From assembly GCA_947457885.1 (NCBI GenBank), contig CANGXU010000015.1, forward strand, positions 1 through 39,149: a stretch of DNA of 39,149 nucleotides, in the 5' to 3' direction. The notes under the pieces were generated by a model. It had not been told where the DNA came from, did not search any database, and worked only from the letters and a program-made list of their open reading frames with translations. How positions within the stretch are numbered: position 1 is the stretch's first letter; every line of letters begins with the position of its first letter. A program made the position numbers and the translations under genes. The stretch comes from Betaproteobacteria bacterium. GTDB lineage: Bacteria; Pseudomonadota; Gammaproteobacteria; Burkholderiales; CAIKXV01. Of the stretch, positions 1 through 9,075 are shown piece by piece.

Positions 1-19
1 CCATCCAGCCCGTGACGCC

Positions 20-1096
20 ATGCGCATCGGTCCCCACGACATATCGCCTTCACTCGTCGTCGCGCCGATGGCCGGGGTCACCGATCGTCCGTTCCGCAGC
101 GTGTGCCGCCGCCTGGGAGCGGGGCTCGCGGTGTCCGAGATGGTGTCGGTCGACCCCCGCCTGCGCGAGACGGCGAAGTCTCGGCGCCGCAGCGACCATT
201 CCGGTGAAGCCGGCCCGATCGTCGCGCAGATCGCCGGTGCCGACCCGCAATGGCTGGCCGACGCGGCACGCTGCAACGTCGACCTCGGCGCACAGCTGAT
301 CGACATCAACATGGGCTGCCCGGCGAAGAAGGTGTGCAATGTCGCGGCCGGCTCCGCGCTGCTGCGCGACGAACCGCTCATCGCCCGCATCCTCGAGGCC
401 GTGGTGGCGGCGGTATCGGTGCCCGTGACCCTCAAGATTCGCACCGGATGGGATCGGAATTCCCGCAATGCCGTCCGGGTTGCCCGCATCGCCGAGCAGT
501 CCGGCATCCAGGCGCTGACGGTGCACGGGCGCACGCGCGCCGATGCATTCGAGGGCGAGGCCGAGTACACGACGATCGGTGAAGTGAAAGCCGCCGTGCG
601 TATCCCGGTCATCGCCAACGGCGATATCGTCGATCCTCAGGGTGCCCGTGCGGTGCTCGATGCAACAGGTGCCGATGCGCTGATGATCGGCCGTGGCGCG
701 TTCGGCCGGCCATGGCTGTTCCGCGAGATCGCGCATTTCCTCGCGACGGGGCGGCACCTGCCGCCACCGGATGCGCGCGAGTGGAGCACGATCGTGCTGG
801 CGCACCTCGACGACATCCATGCCTTCCACGGCGAGCAGGCGGGCGTGCGCTTCGCCCGCAAGCATGTCGGCTGGTATGTCCATGGCATGCCGGGAGGCGA
901 TGTGCTGCGCGACCAGGTCAATCAGGCATCCACCATCGCCGTCCAGCGCGCGGCAGTGCAGGCATGGTGCGCGCTGCTGCAGGCGCGCGAACAGTGCGGC
1001 TCTTGGCAGGCGGCACCCGCGTCCAGGCCGGTCTACAACAACCACCGCAGGTCCGGCGGGCGCGATCGCGTCCGGCAGGAGGAGATCCATCGATGA
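20..1096 (+). CDS. dusB: tRNA-dihydrouridine synthase B
   Basis: This FMN enzyme uses NADPH to reduce specific uridines in the D-loop of tRNA to dihydrouridine in the cytoplasm. The 358-residue protein opens with the family hallmark APMAGVTDRPFR (residues 15-26). It carries the catalytic-cysteine motif MGCPAKKV near residue 98, a TVHGRTR stretch and the phosphate-binding IANGDI and IGRGAFGRPW segments of the TIM barrel. The start at 20 fits the usual DusB N-terminus (MRIGP). It is somewhat longer than E. coli DusB (about 321 residues), the excess being a basic C-terminal tail with no recognised motif. Its stop overlaps the fis start in an ATGA, so the pair is probably translationally coupled, as in many proteobacteria. 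Assignment to DusB rather than DusA/DusC rests on the N-terminus and on the fis neighbour. Confidence 0.95.
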   Translation: MRIGPHDISPSLVVAPMAGVTDRPFRSVCRRLGAGLAVSEMVSVDPRLRETAKSRRRSDHSGEAGPIVAQIAGADPQWLADAARCNVDLGAQLIDINMGCPAKKVCNVAAGSALLRDEPLIARILEAVVAAVSVPVTLKIRTGWDRNSRNAVRVARIAEQSGIQALTVHGRTRADAFEGEAEYTTIGEVKAAVRIPVIANGDIVDPQGARAVLDATGADALMIGRGAFGRPWLFREIAHFLATGRHLPPPDAREWSTIVLAHLDDIHAFHGEQAGVRFARKHVGWYVHGMPGGDVLRDQVNQASTIAVQRAAVQAWCALLQAREQCGSWQAAPASRPVYNNHRRSGGRDRVRQEEIHR

Positions 1097-1341
1097 AGGA
1101 AGAAAGCGAACTCAGTCGTACCGTCCGGCGCGCGATCGACGGCTACTTCCGCGACCTCGACGGACAGAAGCCGCATGCCATCTACGAGATGGTGATCCAC
1201 TGCGTCGAGCGGCCGATGCTCGAATCGGTTCTGGAACTTGCCGACGGCAACCAGAGCCGCGCCGCCGAGATCCTCGGCCTGAACCGGAACACGCTGCGCA
1301 AGAAGATGAAGGAACACGGCCTCGACGGGACGCGGCCGTAG
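1093..1341 (+). CDS. fis: DNA-binding protein Fis
   Basis: Small nucleoid-associated protein that binds and bends DNA as a homodimer, influencing rRNA transcription, recombination and chromosome topology. The 82-residue product ends in the Fis helix-turn-helix, with [20 protein letters not shown] at about residues 52-71, closely matching the C-terminus of enteric Fis. It is shorter than the 98-residue E. coli protein and lacks most of the N-terminal beta-hairpin arm, as is common for betaproteobacterial Fis. The ATG at 1093 overlaps the dusB stop (ATGA). A longer reading of the same frame extends back into dusB and is rejected because the family N-terminus begins here. Its expression is probably tied to dusB. 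purH follows after a one-base gap. Confidence 0.93.
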   Translation: MKEESELSRTVRRAIDGYFRDLDGQKPHAIYEMVIHCVERPMLESVLELADGNQSRAAEILGLNRNTLRKKMKEHGLDGTRP

Positions 1342-1342
1342 C

Positions 1343-2935
1343 ATGGCCGGTTCCGGCTATCCGCTGCGGGCGCTGCTCAGCGTCTCCGACAAGACCGGGC
1401 TGGAAGCGTTCGCTGCCCGGCTGGCCAGCCTCGGCTACGAGCTCGTCTCCACCGGCGGCACCGCTGCGGCACTGCGGGCGTCGGGCCTGGCGGTGACCGA
1501 AGTGGCTGAGCTCACCGGGTTCCCCGAGATGCTCGACGGACGTGTGAAGACGCTGCATCCGAAGGTGCACGGCGCGATCCTCGCGCGCATCGACATCCCG
1601 GCGCACCGCGAAGCGATCGACGGTGCAGGCATCTCGCCCATCTCGCTGGTCGTGGTCAACCTGTATCCGTTCCGCGAAGTGTCGGTGCGACCCGGGGTCA
1701 CGCTCGACGAGGCCGTCGAGAACATCGACATCGGCGGGCCTGCGATGGTGCGTGCGGCGGCCAAGAATTACCCGCATGTCGGTATCGTCACCGATCCCGG
1801 CGACTATTCCTGCGTGCTGGACGAACTGACCGCCTCCGGTGTGCTGTCCGATGCCACGCGTTTCGAACTCGCCCGCAAGGCCTTTTCGCACACCGCTGCC
1901 TACGATGGCGCGATCAGCAACTACCTGGGCAGGGTAGCGGCCGGGGACGATGGCGATGCATGGCCCGCGCAGATCAATTTCTCGTTCAGCCGTGTCTCGC
2001 GGCTGCGCTACGGCGAGAATCCGCACCAGGCCGGCGCGTTCTACCGCGATCTCGGCAGCGCGGCGTCGGTGACTGCCGGCACCATCGCAGGCGCCGTCCA
2101 GCGCCAGGGCAAGGAGCTTTCCTACAACAACATCGCCGATGCCGATGCTGCGTGGGAATGCGTGCGCGGCTTCGAGGATGATACGGACGCGGTGGTTTGC
2201 GTGATCGTCAAGCACGCCAACCCCTGCGGCGTTGCGGTGGGCGCGGATGCAGCCGAGGCCTACCGCCGCGCATTCGCGACCGACCCGACTTCCGCATTCG
2301 GCGGCATCATCGCGTTCAACCGGGCGCTGGATGAAGCGGGGGCGCGCGCCGTGTCCGGGCAGTTCGCCGAGGTGGTCATCGCGCCCGAGGTGCTGCCGGC
2401 TGCGCTTGCCGTGCTGGCGGCCAAGCCCTCGCTGCGCGTGCTCGAGACTGGTCATGGCAAGGTGCGCAACGCCGTGCACCTGCAGCGTGTCGGCGGAGGC
2501 GTGCTGGTACAGGGAACCGATCTGACCTCCCACGATCCCGCGCAGCTGAAGGTGGTCACCCGGCGCGCGCCGACGCCCGCCGAACTGGCAGACCTGCTTT
2601 TCGCCTGGAAGGTGGCGAAGTTCGTGAAGTCGAACGCGATCGTGTTCGCCGTTGGCGCACAGACGCTCGGCGTCGGCGCCGGCCAGATGAGCCGCATCGA
2701 CAGCGTGCGCATCGCCCGGCACAAGGCCGGCGAGGCGGGGCTCGACCTGGCAGGCTCGTGCGTCGCGTCCGATGCGTTCTTCCCGTTCCGGGACGGCGTC
2801 GATGCGCTGGTCGCGGCGGGCGCGCGCGCGGTGATCCAGCCCGGCGGCAGCGTGCGCGACGCCGAGGTGATCGCCGCGGCCGACGATCAGGGCGTCGCGA
2901 TGCTGTTCACCGGTATCCGTCACTTCCGGCACTGA
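1343..2935 (+). CDS. purH: Bifunctional AICAR transformylase/IMP cyclohydrolase
   Basis: Catalyses the last two steps of de novo IMP synthesis: formylation of AICAR with 10-formyl-THF, then ring closure of FAICAR. The 530-residue length matches E. coli PurH (529). The N-terminal MGS-like cyclohydrolase domain (about 1-200) opens with [15 protein letters not shown] and contains [10 protein letters not shown] and [15 protein letters not shown]. The C-terminal transformylase domain contains [24 protein letters not shown] (the catalytic Lys-His pair near residue 290) and [11 protein letters not shown]. It starts one base after the fis stop, giving a dusB-fis-purH cluster. ruvC, which often follows purH in related bacteria, is absent, and purD comes next. 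No frameshift is visible. Confidence 0.97.
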   Translation: MAGSGYPLRALLSVSDKTGLEAFAARLASLGYELVSTGGTAAALRASGLAVTEVAELTGFPEMLDGRVKTLHPKVHGAILARIDIPAHREAIDGAGISPISLVVVNLYPFREVSVRPGVTLDEAVENIDIGGPAMVRAAAKNYPHVGIVTDPGDYSCVLDELTASGVLSDATRFELARKAFSHTAAYDGAISNYLGRVAAGDDGDAWPAQINFSFSRVSRLRYGENPHQAGAFYRDLGSAASVTAGTIAGAVQRQGKELSYNNIADADAAWECVRGFEDDTDAVVCVIVKHANPCGVAVGADAAEAYRRAFATDPTSAFGGIIAFNRALDEAGARAVSGQFAEVVIAPEVLPAALAVLAAKPSLRVLETGHGKVRNAVHLQRVGGGVLVQGTDLTSHDPAQLKVVTRRAPTPAELADLLFAWKVAKFVKSNAIVFAVGAQTLGVGAGQMSRIDSVRIARHKAGEAGLDLAGSCVASDAFFPFRDGVDALVAAGARAVIQPGGSVRDAEVIAAADDQGVAMLFTGIRHFRH

Positions 2936-2947
2936 TCCGCAGCCCGG

Positions 2948-2967
2948 CCGCCCGCAATCACGGGCGG
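2948..2967 (+). terminator. Possible hairpin after purH, no U-tract
   Basis: A perfect seven-base-pair inverted repeat (CCGCCCG / CGGGCGG, six-base loop) lies 12 bases after the purH stop. No run of T follows, so it does not meet the intrinsic-terminator pattern. It may be an attenuating or mRNA-end-protecting stem between purH and purD, or simply a product of high GC. Confidence 0.3.
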
Positions 2968-3085
2968 GATGCGTGTCCGCGGGTGGCGAATCGGTTACGA
3001 TCCTGCGCGTGATGAACGATCGCTGCTGTCCTCCCTGCCCCGCGCGTGCGCCGCACCGGGGCTATCCTTCCTCCACGGTGGCCCG

Positions 3086-4375
3086 ATGAAGGTGCTGGTG
3101 ATCGGTGGCGGCGGCCGCGAGCATGCGCTGGCCTGGAAGCTCGCCGCCTCGCCACGGCTGCAGTGCGTGTTCGTCGCACCCGGCAACGCCGGTACCGCGC
3201 ACGAGGAAGGCGTCACGAACGTGCCGATCAGTTCGGTCGCCGGCTGGGTCGATTTCGCCCGCCGTGAGGGTATCGGCCTGACCGTGGTCGGCCCCGAGGC
3301 CCCGCTCGCCGACGGCGTGGTCGATGCGTTCCGGGCCGCTGGCCTGCGCATCTTCGGCCCCACCGCGGCGGCGGCGCAGCTCGAAAGTTCCAAGGAGTTC
3401 GCGAAGGCGTTCATGCAGCGCCACCGCATCCCGACCGCGCCCTATGCTGCGTTCGACGATCCGGCGGCGGCCCATGCGTATGTCGATTCGGTCGGTGCGC
3501 CGATCGTCGTGAAGGCGGACGGGCTGGCGGCAGGCAAGGGGGTAGTGGTTGCCACCGACGTGGCCGAGGCGCATGCGGCCATCGACCGCTTCCTGGTCGG
3601 GCGCTCGCTCGGCAATGCCGGTGCCCGTGTGGTGATCGAAGGCTTCCTCGCTGGCGAGGAGGCGAGCTTCATCGTGATGGTCGATGGCGAGCGCGCGGTG
3701 GCGCTGGCGACCAGCCAGGACCACAAGCGCCTGGGCGACGGGGATGTCGGGCCGAACACCGGCGGCATGGGCGCGTACTCGCCCGCACCGGTGGTCACGC
3801 CGCAATTGCATGCGCGGGTGATGCGCGAAGTGATCAACCCGACAATCGCAGGCCTCGCGGCCGAGGGCATCCCGTTCACCGGATTCCTGTACGCGGGCCT
3901 GATGATCGGCGCCGACGGTTCTCCGCAGGTGCTCGAGTTCAACTGCAGGCTGGGGGATCCCGAGACGCAGCCGATCCTGATGCGCCTGAAGACCGACCTG
4001 GTCGACCTGATCGAACTCGCACTGGCCGGTCGCCTCGACCAGGCGGAGCCGGAGTGGGACCGGCGCGTCGCCGTTGGCGTGGTGATGGCTGCAGGCGGCT
4101 ATCCCGAATCGCCGCGCGCCGGCGACGCGATCACCGGGCTGCCCGCACCGCAGGCGGACTGCCGTGTGTTTCATGCCGGTACCGCCCTGTCGGGCGACAC
4201 CGTGGTCACCGCAGGCGGCCGGGTGCTGTGCGTCACCGCGCTCGGCGACAACATCCGTGCGGCACAGCGCCGCGCCTATGAAGCCGTCGAACGCATCCGC
4301 TTCGCGGGCGCTCAGTTCAGGCGGGATATCGGGCACCGTGCGGCGGGGCGCATCGGTGGACCGGCGCAGGGGTAG
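3086..4375 (+). CDS. purD: Phosphoribosylamine-glycine ligase (GAR synthetase)
   Basis: ATP-grasp enzyme that joins phosphoribosylamine and glycine to form GAR, the second step of de novo purine synthesis. From the ATG at 3086 the product is 429 residues, the same length as E. coli PurD, and begins with the typical [19 protein letters not shown]. Other hallmarks are [24 protein letters not shown] (ATP-grasp lysine region), [11 protein letters not shown] followed by [12 protein letters not shown], and [13 protein letters not shown] with the metal-binding Glu and Asn. The frame is open 39 codons further upstream, but that extension is arginine-rich and resembles no PurD. It lies about 150 bases after purH and 5 bases before hemF, so purD and hemF are probably co-transcribed. 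Confidence 0.97.
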   Translation: MKVLVIGGGGREHALAWKLAASPRLQCVFVAPGNAGTAHEEGVTNVPISSVAGWVDFARREGIGLTVVGPEAPLADGVVDAFRAAGLRIFGPTAAAAQLESSKEFAKAFMQRHRIPTAPYAAFDDPAAAHAYVDSVGAPIVVKADGLAAGKGVVVATDVAEAHAAIDRFLVGRSLGNAGARVVIEGFLAGEEASFIVMVDGERAVALATSQDHKRLGDGDVGPNTGGMGAYSPAPVVTPQLHARVMREVINPTIAGLAAEGIPFTGFLYAGLMIGADGSPQVLEFNCRLGDPETQPILMRLKTDLVDLIELALAGRLDQAEPEWDRRVAVGVVMAAGGYPESPRAGDAITGLPAPQADCRVFHAGTALSGDTVVTAGGRVLCVTALGDNIRAAQRRAYEAVERIRFAGAQFRRDIGHRAAGRIGGPAQG

Positions 4376-4380
4376 CCATC

Positions 4381-5307
4381 ATGTCCAGAGCCGATGCAGT
4401 GCAGGTCAAGACTTTCCTCACCGGGCTGCAGGCCGGTATCGTTGCCGAACTCGAGCAGGCCGATGGCGGCGGGTTCCGCCGGGATGGCTGGGAGCGTCCT
4501 GGTGGCGGTGGCGGCCTGTCCTGCGTGATCGAAGGCGGCGCGCTGTTCGAGCGCGGCGGGGTGAACTTCTCTCATGTGACGGGCGACAGGCTGCCGCCGT
4601 CGGCCAGTGCCGGCCGGCCTGAACTGGCCGGGCGCAGCTTCGAGGCGATGGGCGTGTCGCTGGTGCTGCATCCTCGCAACCCCCATGTGCCGACGGTGCA
4701 CATGAACGTCCGCTTCTTCATCGCCAACCCGGTGGCGGGCGACACGACTGGCGAGCCGGTCTGGTGGTTCGGCGGCGGCATGGATCTCACGCCCTACTAT
4801 GGCTTCGAGGCCGATGCAGTGCATTTCCATCGCACCTGCAGCGATGCGCTGGCACCGTTCGGCGCGGGCCGCTATGCCGAGTACAAGGCGTGGTGCGATC
4901 GCTACTTCTTTCTCAAGCATCGCAACGAGCCGCGCGGGATCGGCGGGGTATTCTTCGACGATCTGTCGGCGCCGGATTTCGACGGTGCGTTCGCGCTGAC
5001 CCGGTCGGTCGGCAGCAGCTTCACCGCCGCCTACCTTCCGATCGTAGAACGGCGGCGCGGGCTCGCGTACGGCGAGCGGGAACGCAGCTGGCAGGCGTTG
5101 CGTCGCGGCCGCTATGTCGAGTTCAACCTGGTCTTCGATCGCGGTACGCTGTTCGGCCTGCAGTCGGGCGGGCGCACCGAATCGATCCTGATGTCGATGC
5201 CGCCGAAGGTCGAGTGGCGCTACGACCATCGCCCAGAGCCCGGCACCGAAGAGGCGCGGCTGCATGCCGACTTCCTGACCGGCCGCGACTGGCTCGCCGG
5301 CGGCTGA
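4381..5307 (+). CDS. hemF: Oxygen-dependent coproporphyrinogen III oxidase
   Basis: Aerobic heme-pathway enzyme that oxidatively decarboxylates coproporphyrinogen III to protoporphyrinogen IX in the cytoplasm without a metal or flavin cofactor. The 308-residue protein (E. coli HemF about 299) contains [33 protein letters not shown] with the conserved Asp (near residue 134), [15 protein letters not shown], and the C-terminal [19 protein letters not shown] and [13 protein letters not shown] blocks. It starts five bases after purD, so an operon is likely. Its stop lies only 11 bases from the end of the convergent Ser/Thr kinase gene. No truncation or missing motif was seen. The anaerobic radical-SAM type (HemN) is excluded because no CxxxCxxC motif is present. 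Confidence 0.97.
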   Translation: MSRADAVQVKTFLTGLQAGIVAELEQADGGGFRRDGWERPGGGGGLSCVIEGGALFERGGVNFSHVTGDRLPPSASAGRPELAGRSFEAMGVSLVLHPRNPHVPTVHMNVRFFIANPVAGDTTGEPVWWFGGGMDLTPYYGFEADAVHFHRTCSDALAPFGAGRYAEYKAWCDRYFFLKHRNEPRGIGGVFFDDLSAPDFDGAFALTRSVGSSFTAAYLPIVERRRGLAYGERERSWQALRRGRYVEFNLVFDRGTLFGLQSGGRTESILMSMPPKVEWRYDHRPEPGTEEARLHADFLTGRDWLAGG

Positions 5308-5313
5308 CCGCCG

Positions 5314-5329
5314 GCAGATCAGGATCTGC
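5314..5329. terminator. Inverted repeat between convergent genes
   Basis: A perfect inverted repeat, GCAGATC-AG-GATCTGC, sits in the 11-base gap between hemF and the Ser/Thr kinase gene and overlaps the kinase stop codon. It could form a six-base-pair stem with a four-base loop in either transcript. There is no T-run on either side, so intrinsic termination is only a possibility. Confidence 0.3.
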
Positions 5330-7244
5330 GCCGCCGCAGCCCGAGGCGTTCGCCGAGTGCGCGGACGTGCTCGAGCCAGTGGCCCGGCAATGCCAGCCTC
5401 GGGGCCGCGGACGGTTCGGGCGCCTGGCGCCGGACCAGCAGCGGTGCCTGCTCGAACTGCTGCGCACGCTCCATCGCCGCGATCAGATGCCCGCGCAGGC
5501 TCTTCAGCACCACCGGCTTGTTGATGAAGCGGAAGATCTGCGCTTCGTTGATCAGGCCGATCATCAGTTCCGAATCGGATGCCTCGGTGACCACCAGTGT
5601 CAGCAGTTGCGGGTGGTCCTGCTTCAGTGTCTTGATCAGGTTCGCATTGTCGGAAGGGTTGCCGGTGTCGATGTCGAACAGCACGACCGCGATATCGCCT
5701 GCAGCCAGTTCGCCCAGTGCGGCTTCCGGACCGCTCGCCTGCCGTACCGGCGCGACGTCGGCCATCAGTTCGCGCGTGGAACGGTACAGTTCGCCGTTCT
5801 CGTCGACGACCAGGAGGGCCCGGTCGGGCTGCATCTGTAGCGACGGGGGGGGCGCAAGGTCGGCCAGTTCGATCGAAACCGCGACCGCCTCGCGCACGAT
5901 CGAGCGCAGTTCGTTGTTGTCCCAGGGCTTCGCGACGAAACGGTAGATCTCACCGTCGTTGATGGAGCCGACGATCGCCGCCAGGTCGGCATACCCGGTC
6001 AGCAGGATGCGCATCGAACCGGGCGCGATCTCTTTCGCGCGACGCAGCAGCTCGACGCCGGTCATGCCCGGCATGCGCTGGTCGCTGACGATGGCATTCA
6101 CGCGATACTTGGTGATGAACGCTAGTGCGCGCTCACAATCGCTGGTCGCGAACACGTGATAGTCGGTGCGGAACACCGACTTCAGCGCACTCAGGATACG
6201 TTCCTCGTCGTCAACCACCAGCAGCCGTGGCTTGTGCGCCGAGGAGATCGGCCGCGCGGCACTGCGCGGGCCGGGGAACGTGCTGCCCGGCGGCACGGTG
6301 TACTGGCGCCGCAGGGCCGCCAGCCGGCTGCCTGCGCCAGCCAGCCCTGTCATCAGCACGCCTGCGGCCGGCCCCGGCAGGGCGTCGCCGGGCGTGGCGT
6401 CCCCGGTCAGCGCGAGGCTGTCCACGATACCCTGCGCGAACAGCGTGCCGAACTCCGCGGCGCTGGTGAAACGGTATTCGATCGGCTTGGCCAGCGCGGT
6501 CAGTACGACCTCATCGAGCGTGGCCGACGCGTTCGCGTTCAGGCGCGAGGGCGGGATCGGCAGCGTCTCGAGGTCGAGCACCTGACGCATGATCTGCGGC
6601 GTACCACCGCTGTAAGGTCGGATGCTGGTGAGCAGCTCGTAGGCGATCACGCCTGCCGCGTACAGGTCGGCCGCCGGTCCGGCCTGCTGGCCGAGGAACT
6701 GCTCGGGGGCCATGTAGTACGGCGTGCCGAACATCTGCCCGCTCTGGGTCAGGTTGGACGACTCGATGCGGGCGATGCCGAAGTCGGTGATCTTCACGCG
6801 GCCGTCGGCGTTGAGCAGTATGTTCGCCGGCTTGATGTCCCGGTGCACGACTCCCTGCGCGTGGGAGTGCGCAAGCGCATCGAGCAGTTCGGCCATGATG
6901 CGCGCGACCTCGCGCAGCGTGAACCGGCGCCGTGCCGCGAGTTCCTGGTGCAGCGAACAGCCTTCCACCAGCTCCATTGCGATGAACGCGGTGTCGCCGT
7001 CCTCGCCGTATTCGAAGACCTGCACGATGTTCGGGTGGACCAGCCGTCCGGCTGCCTGCGCCTCGCGCCGGAAACGGTCGAGCGTGGCCGTCTGCTCATC
7101 GAACGGCAGCGAGGTGCGGCCGATGGCCTTTATCGCCACGGCACGCTCGATCGCGGTGTCGAAGCCGCGGTAGACCAGGCCCATGCCGCCGCGCCCGATG
7201 ACCGCGTCCACCCGGTACTTGCCGATGCGCTCCGGAAGCATCAT
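5319..7244 (-). CDS. Ser/Thr protein kinase with two receiver domains (SK-B)
   Basis: Predicted soluble signalling kinase of 641 residues. The N-terminal Hanks-type kinase domain (about 10-270) has the glycine loop GRGGMG (17-22), ATP-anchoring Lys39 in VAIK, catalytic loop HRDIKPAN (134-141), DFG (154-156) and APE (179-181), so it looks active. A Pro/Gly/Ala-rich linker (about 275-335) leads to receiver domain 1 (340-455) with acidic pair Asp344/345, phospho-acceptor Asp388 in SDQRMPG, Thr416 and Lys439. Receiver domain 2 (476-592) has DE at 481-482, probable acceptor Asp524, Thr553 and Lys576. No transmembrane or PASTA segment is seen. Its ATG overlaps the stop of the histidine kinase gene upstream (ATGA), implying coupling and a functional partnership. 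It is paralogous to the kinase at 9076-11007. The phosphorylated targets cannot be inferred. Confidence 0.88.
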   Translation of the reverse strand: MMLPERIGKYRVDAVIGRGGMGLVYRGFDTAIERAVAIKAIGRTSLPFDEQTATLDRFRREAQAAGRLVHPNIVQVFEYGEDGDTAFIAMELVEGCSLHQELAARRRFTLREVARIMAELLDALAHSHAQGVVHRDIKPANILLNADGRVKITDFGIARIESSNLTQSGQMFGTPYYMAPEQFLGQQAGPAADLYAAGVIAYELLTSIRPYSGGTPQIMRQVLDLETLPIPPSRLNANASATLDEVVLTALAKPIEYRFTSAAEFGTLFAQGIVDSLALTGDATPGDALPGPAAGVLMTGLAGAGSRLAALRRQYTVPPGSTFPGPRSAARPISSAHKPRLLVVDDEERILSALKSVFRTDYHVFATSDCERALAFITKYRVNAIVSDQRMPGMTGVELLRRAKEIAPGSMRILLTGYADLAAIVGSINDGEIYRFVAKPWDNNELRSIVREAVAVSIELADLAPPPSLQMQPDRALLVVDENGELYRSTRELMADVAPVRQASGPEAALGELAAGDIAVVLFDIDTGNPSDNANLIKTLKQDHPQLLTLVVTEASDSELMIGLINEAQIFRFINKPVVLKSLRGHLIAAMERAQQFEQAPLLVRRQAPEPSAAPRLALPGHWLEHVRALGERLGLRRRRS

Positions 7245-9004
7245 GCCGAGGCCGCCTGCACGCCGGTGCGCGGCAGCCGGATGCTGAACGTGGTGCCCAG
7301 CCCCGGGCGCGACGCCACGTCGATCCGGCCACCGTGCTGGGCGATGATCTTGTAGCAGATCGACAGCCCGAGGCCGGTGCCCTGACCCACGCCCTTGGTG
7401 GTGAAGAACGGATCGAATATCCTGGGCAGCACCTCGGGCTGGATGCCCGCGCCGGTGTCGATGACCTCCAGTATCAGCTCCTGTTCATCGCCGCGGGTGG
7501 TGAGCGTGATGGTGCCGCCGTCCGGGCCGATCGCCTGTGCGGCATTGGTGATCAGGTTGAGCAGGACCTGGTTCAGCTGCGATGGCGAACCGACCAGGTG
7601 ACCGTCGGTCCCGAACCGGCGCTCGATGTGCACCGCTTTCAGCAAGTGCTGCGCCAGCCGCAGCGTGCTGTCGATGCCTTCGTGTACGTCGAAGCGCTGC
7701 ACCTTGCCGCGATCGAGACGGCTGAAGTCGCGCAGGTGGGTGACGATCTGGCCGATCTGGTCGACACCGTACAGACCATCCTTCACCAGGTCTCCGAGTT
7801 CGGCGACCGCCGTGCTGCCACCGAGCCCGCGCGCCGCAGCGGACAGTTGCGCGAGCTGCAGATCGAGCATCGCGTCAGGGGTTTCGCCCGAGTCGAGCAT
7901 CGCCAGCAGCTTCTCGCACTCCCCGGTCATGCGGCCGATCGCATCGAGCCGGCCATCGACCGAGCCGAGGCTGTTCTTGACGTAGGCGATCGGGGTATTG
8001 ATCTCGTGGGCGACGCCGGCCACCATCTGGCCAAGCGAGGACATTTTCTCGGACTGGATCAACTGCGCCTCCGAATCCTTGAGGTGGGCCAGCGCGTCCG
8101 ACAGTTCACGCGTGCGCTGTTCGACCTTGCCCTCGAGGTTTTCGTTGGCCGCGTGCAGGGCGCCGTTGATGCGCGCGATCACGCGGTAGCTCGCCACCAG
8201 CCGCGATGCGATCCAGCCCAGCAGTACGAGGAGGGCGGCAGAATAGAACAGCAGGTAGGTGCGGAAGAGCTGCTGGCGCTGGATGGTGGCCTGGACCTCG
8301 GCCGCGAACGCGGTCGTCATCGCACCCAGTCGCGGGCCCGCCGTCGAAAGCGCGAAGCGTTCGAGCGCCGATTCGAGTTGTGACTTGCCGTCGAGTACCG
8401 CGCGTGCCGGCTCCAGCATGGCGGAGTCGGCTGACAGCCGCGCGAGCGCCGCCTCGACCTGCGGCCGGCGCCGAACTCCCGCGTCGCCCCAGAACGCCAG
8501 CAGTTCGGCGGCCGCGGCCTCTGGTGGGTGCAGAGCGCCCTGGCCCACGCCGGCATCGGTGCGGATTGCGCTGTTCGCGACGGCCGACGACAAGGCCTCG
8601 CCCAGGCCGGCTGCAGCGCGGCTGATCGATGCGCCCAGCGCGATGCGATCCGCGATCGCGGCGTCGACGCCGGGAAGGTTCGCCGCGAGGGCCGGGCTGC
8701 CGGTGGCGGCGGCGAGGGCCTGCAGGTCGGACATTGCGCGCCGGATCGAGGGTACGATGTTGGCATCGGCCTGGAGCGCCTGCGTCGGTTCGGTCTTCGC
8801 ACGCGCCACGGCGAGGTCCCAGCGCGCGGCCAGTTCGTTCAGCAGCTGCAGCTTGCCCGCGGCTTCGACGCGTGCGGTATCGTCGGTCTGGCGCGTGTTC
8901 CAGGCGAGCCACGCCGCCGCTGCGACCAGTGCGACGGTAGCCAGCACATACAGCGCCGCGCGCCAGGCCGGCACGGGCGCAGTGTCACGTCTGAGGACGG
9001 TCAT
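7241..9004 (-). CDS. Membrane sensor histidine kinase (HK-B)
   Basis: Predicted inner-membrane histidine kinase of 587 residues. Transmembrane segments at about 14-35 and 248-270 flank a roughly 210-residue, Ala-rich, probably all-helical periplasmic domain. A coiled linker without an obvious HAMP follows. The dimerisation/phosphoacceptor motif is GVAHEINTP with His333. The ATPase domain has N-box Asn483/487, DTGAG (516-520), FDPFFTTK and GTGLGLS (542-548), so all catalytic boxes are present. The periplasmic part resembles that of HK-A at 11072-13036 (shared pattern L-x-E-L-x-A-R-W-D) and may be a DAHL-like helical sensor, but this needs a profile search. It overlaps the start of the receiver-bearing Ser/Thr kinase by four bases, so the likely phosphotransfer partner is that protein's receiver domain. 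The ATG at 9004 lacks a strong ribosome binding site. Confidence 0.9.
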   Translation of the reverse strand: MTVLRRDTAPVPAWRAALYVLATVALVAAAAWLAWNTRQTDDTARVEAAGKLQLLNELAARWDLAVARAKTEPTQALQADANIVPSIRRAMSDLQALAAATGSPALAANLPGVDAAIADRIALGASISRAAAGLGEALSSAVANSAIRTDAGVGQGALHPPEAAAAELLAFWGDAGVRRRPQVEAALARLSADSAMLEPARAVLDGKSQLESALERFALSTAGPRLGAMTTAFAAEVQATIQRQQLFRTYLLFYSAALLVLLGWIASRLVASYRVIARINGALHAANENLEGKVEQRTRELSDALAHLKDSEAQLIQSEKMSSLGQMVAGVAHEINTPIAYVKNSLGSVDGRLDAIGRMTGECEKLLAMLDSGETPDAMLDLQLAQLSAAARGLGGSTAVAELGDLVKDGLYGVDQIGQIVTHLRDFSRLDRGKVQRFDVHEGIDSTLRLAQHLLKAVHIERRFGTDGHLVGSPSQLNQVLLNLITNAAQAIGPDGGTITLTTRGDEQELILEVIDTGAGIQPEVLPRIFDPFFTTKGVGQGTGLGLSICYKIIAQHGGRIDVASRPGLGTTFSIRLPRTGVQAASA

Positions 9005-9075
9005 CTGAAGAATCCGGCACGCACCGATCGTCCGACGCTCCCTCCACCGTCGCCGATGCCCTCACCCGAGCCTGA

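Noticed and set aside
20-1096. Possibility that the long - strand frame at 50-1090 is the true gene
   Set aside because: The + strand encodes DusB with all conserved motifs, and the - strand frame has none.
2969-3085. Longer N-terminus for purD
   Set aside because: The 39 extra codons are Arg-rich and not seen in PurD proteins; the ATG at 3086 gives the exact family start and length.
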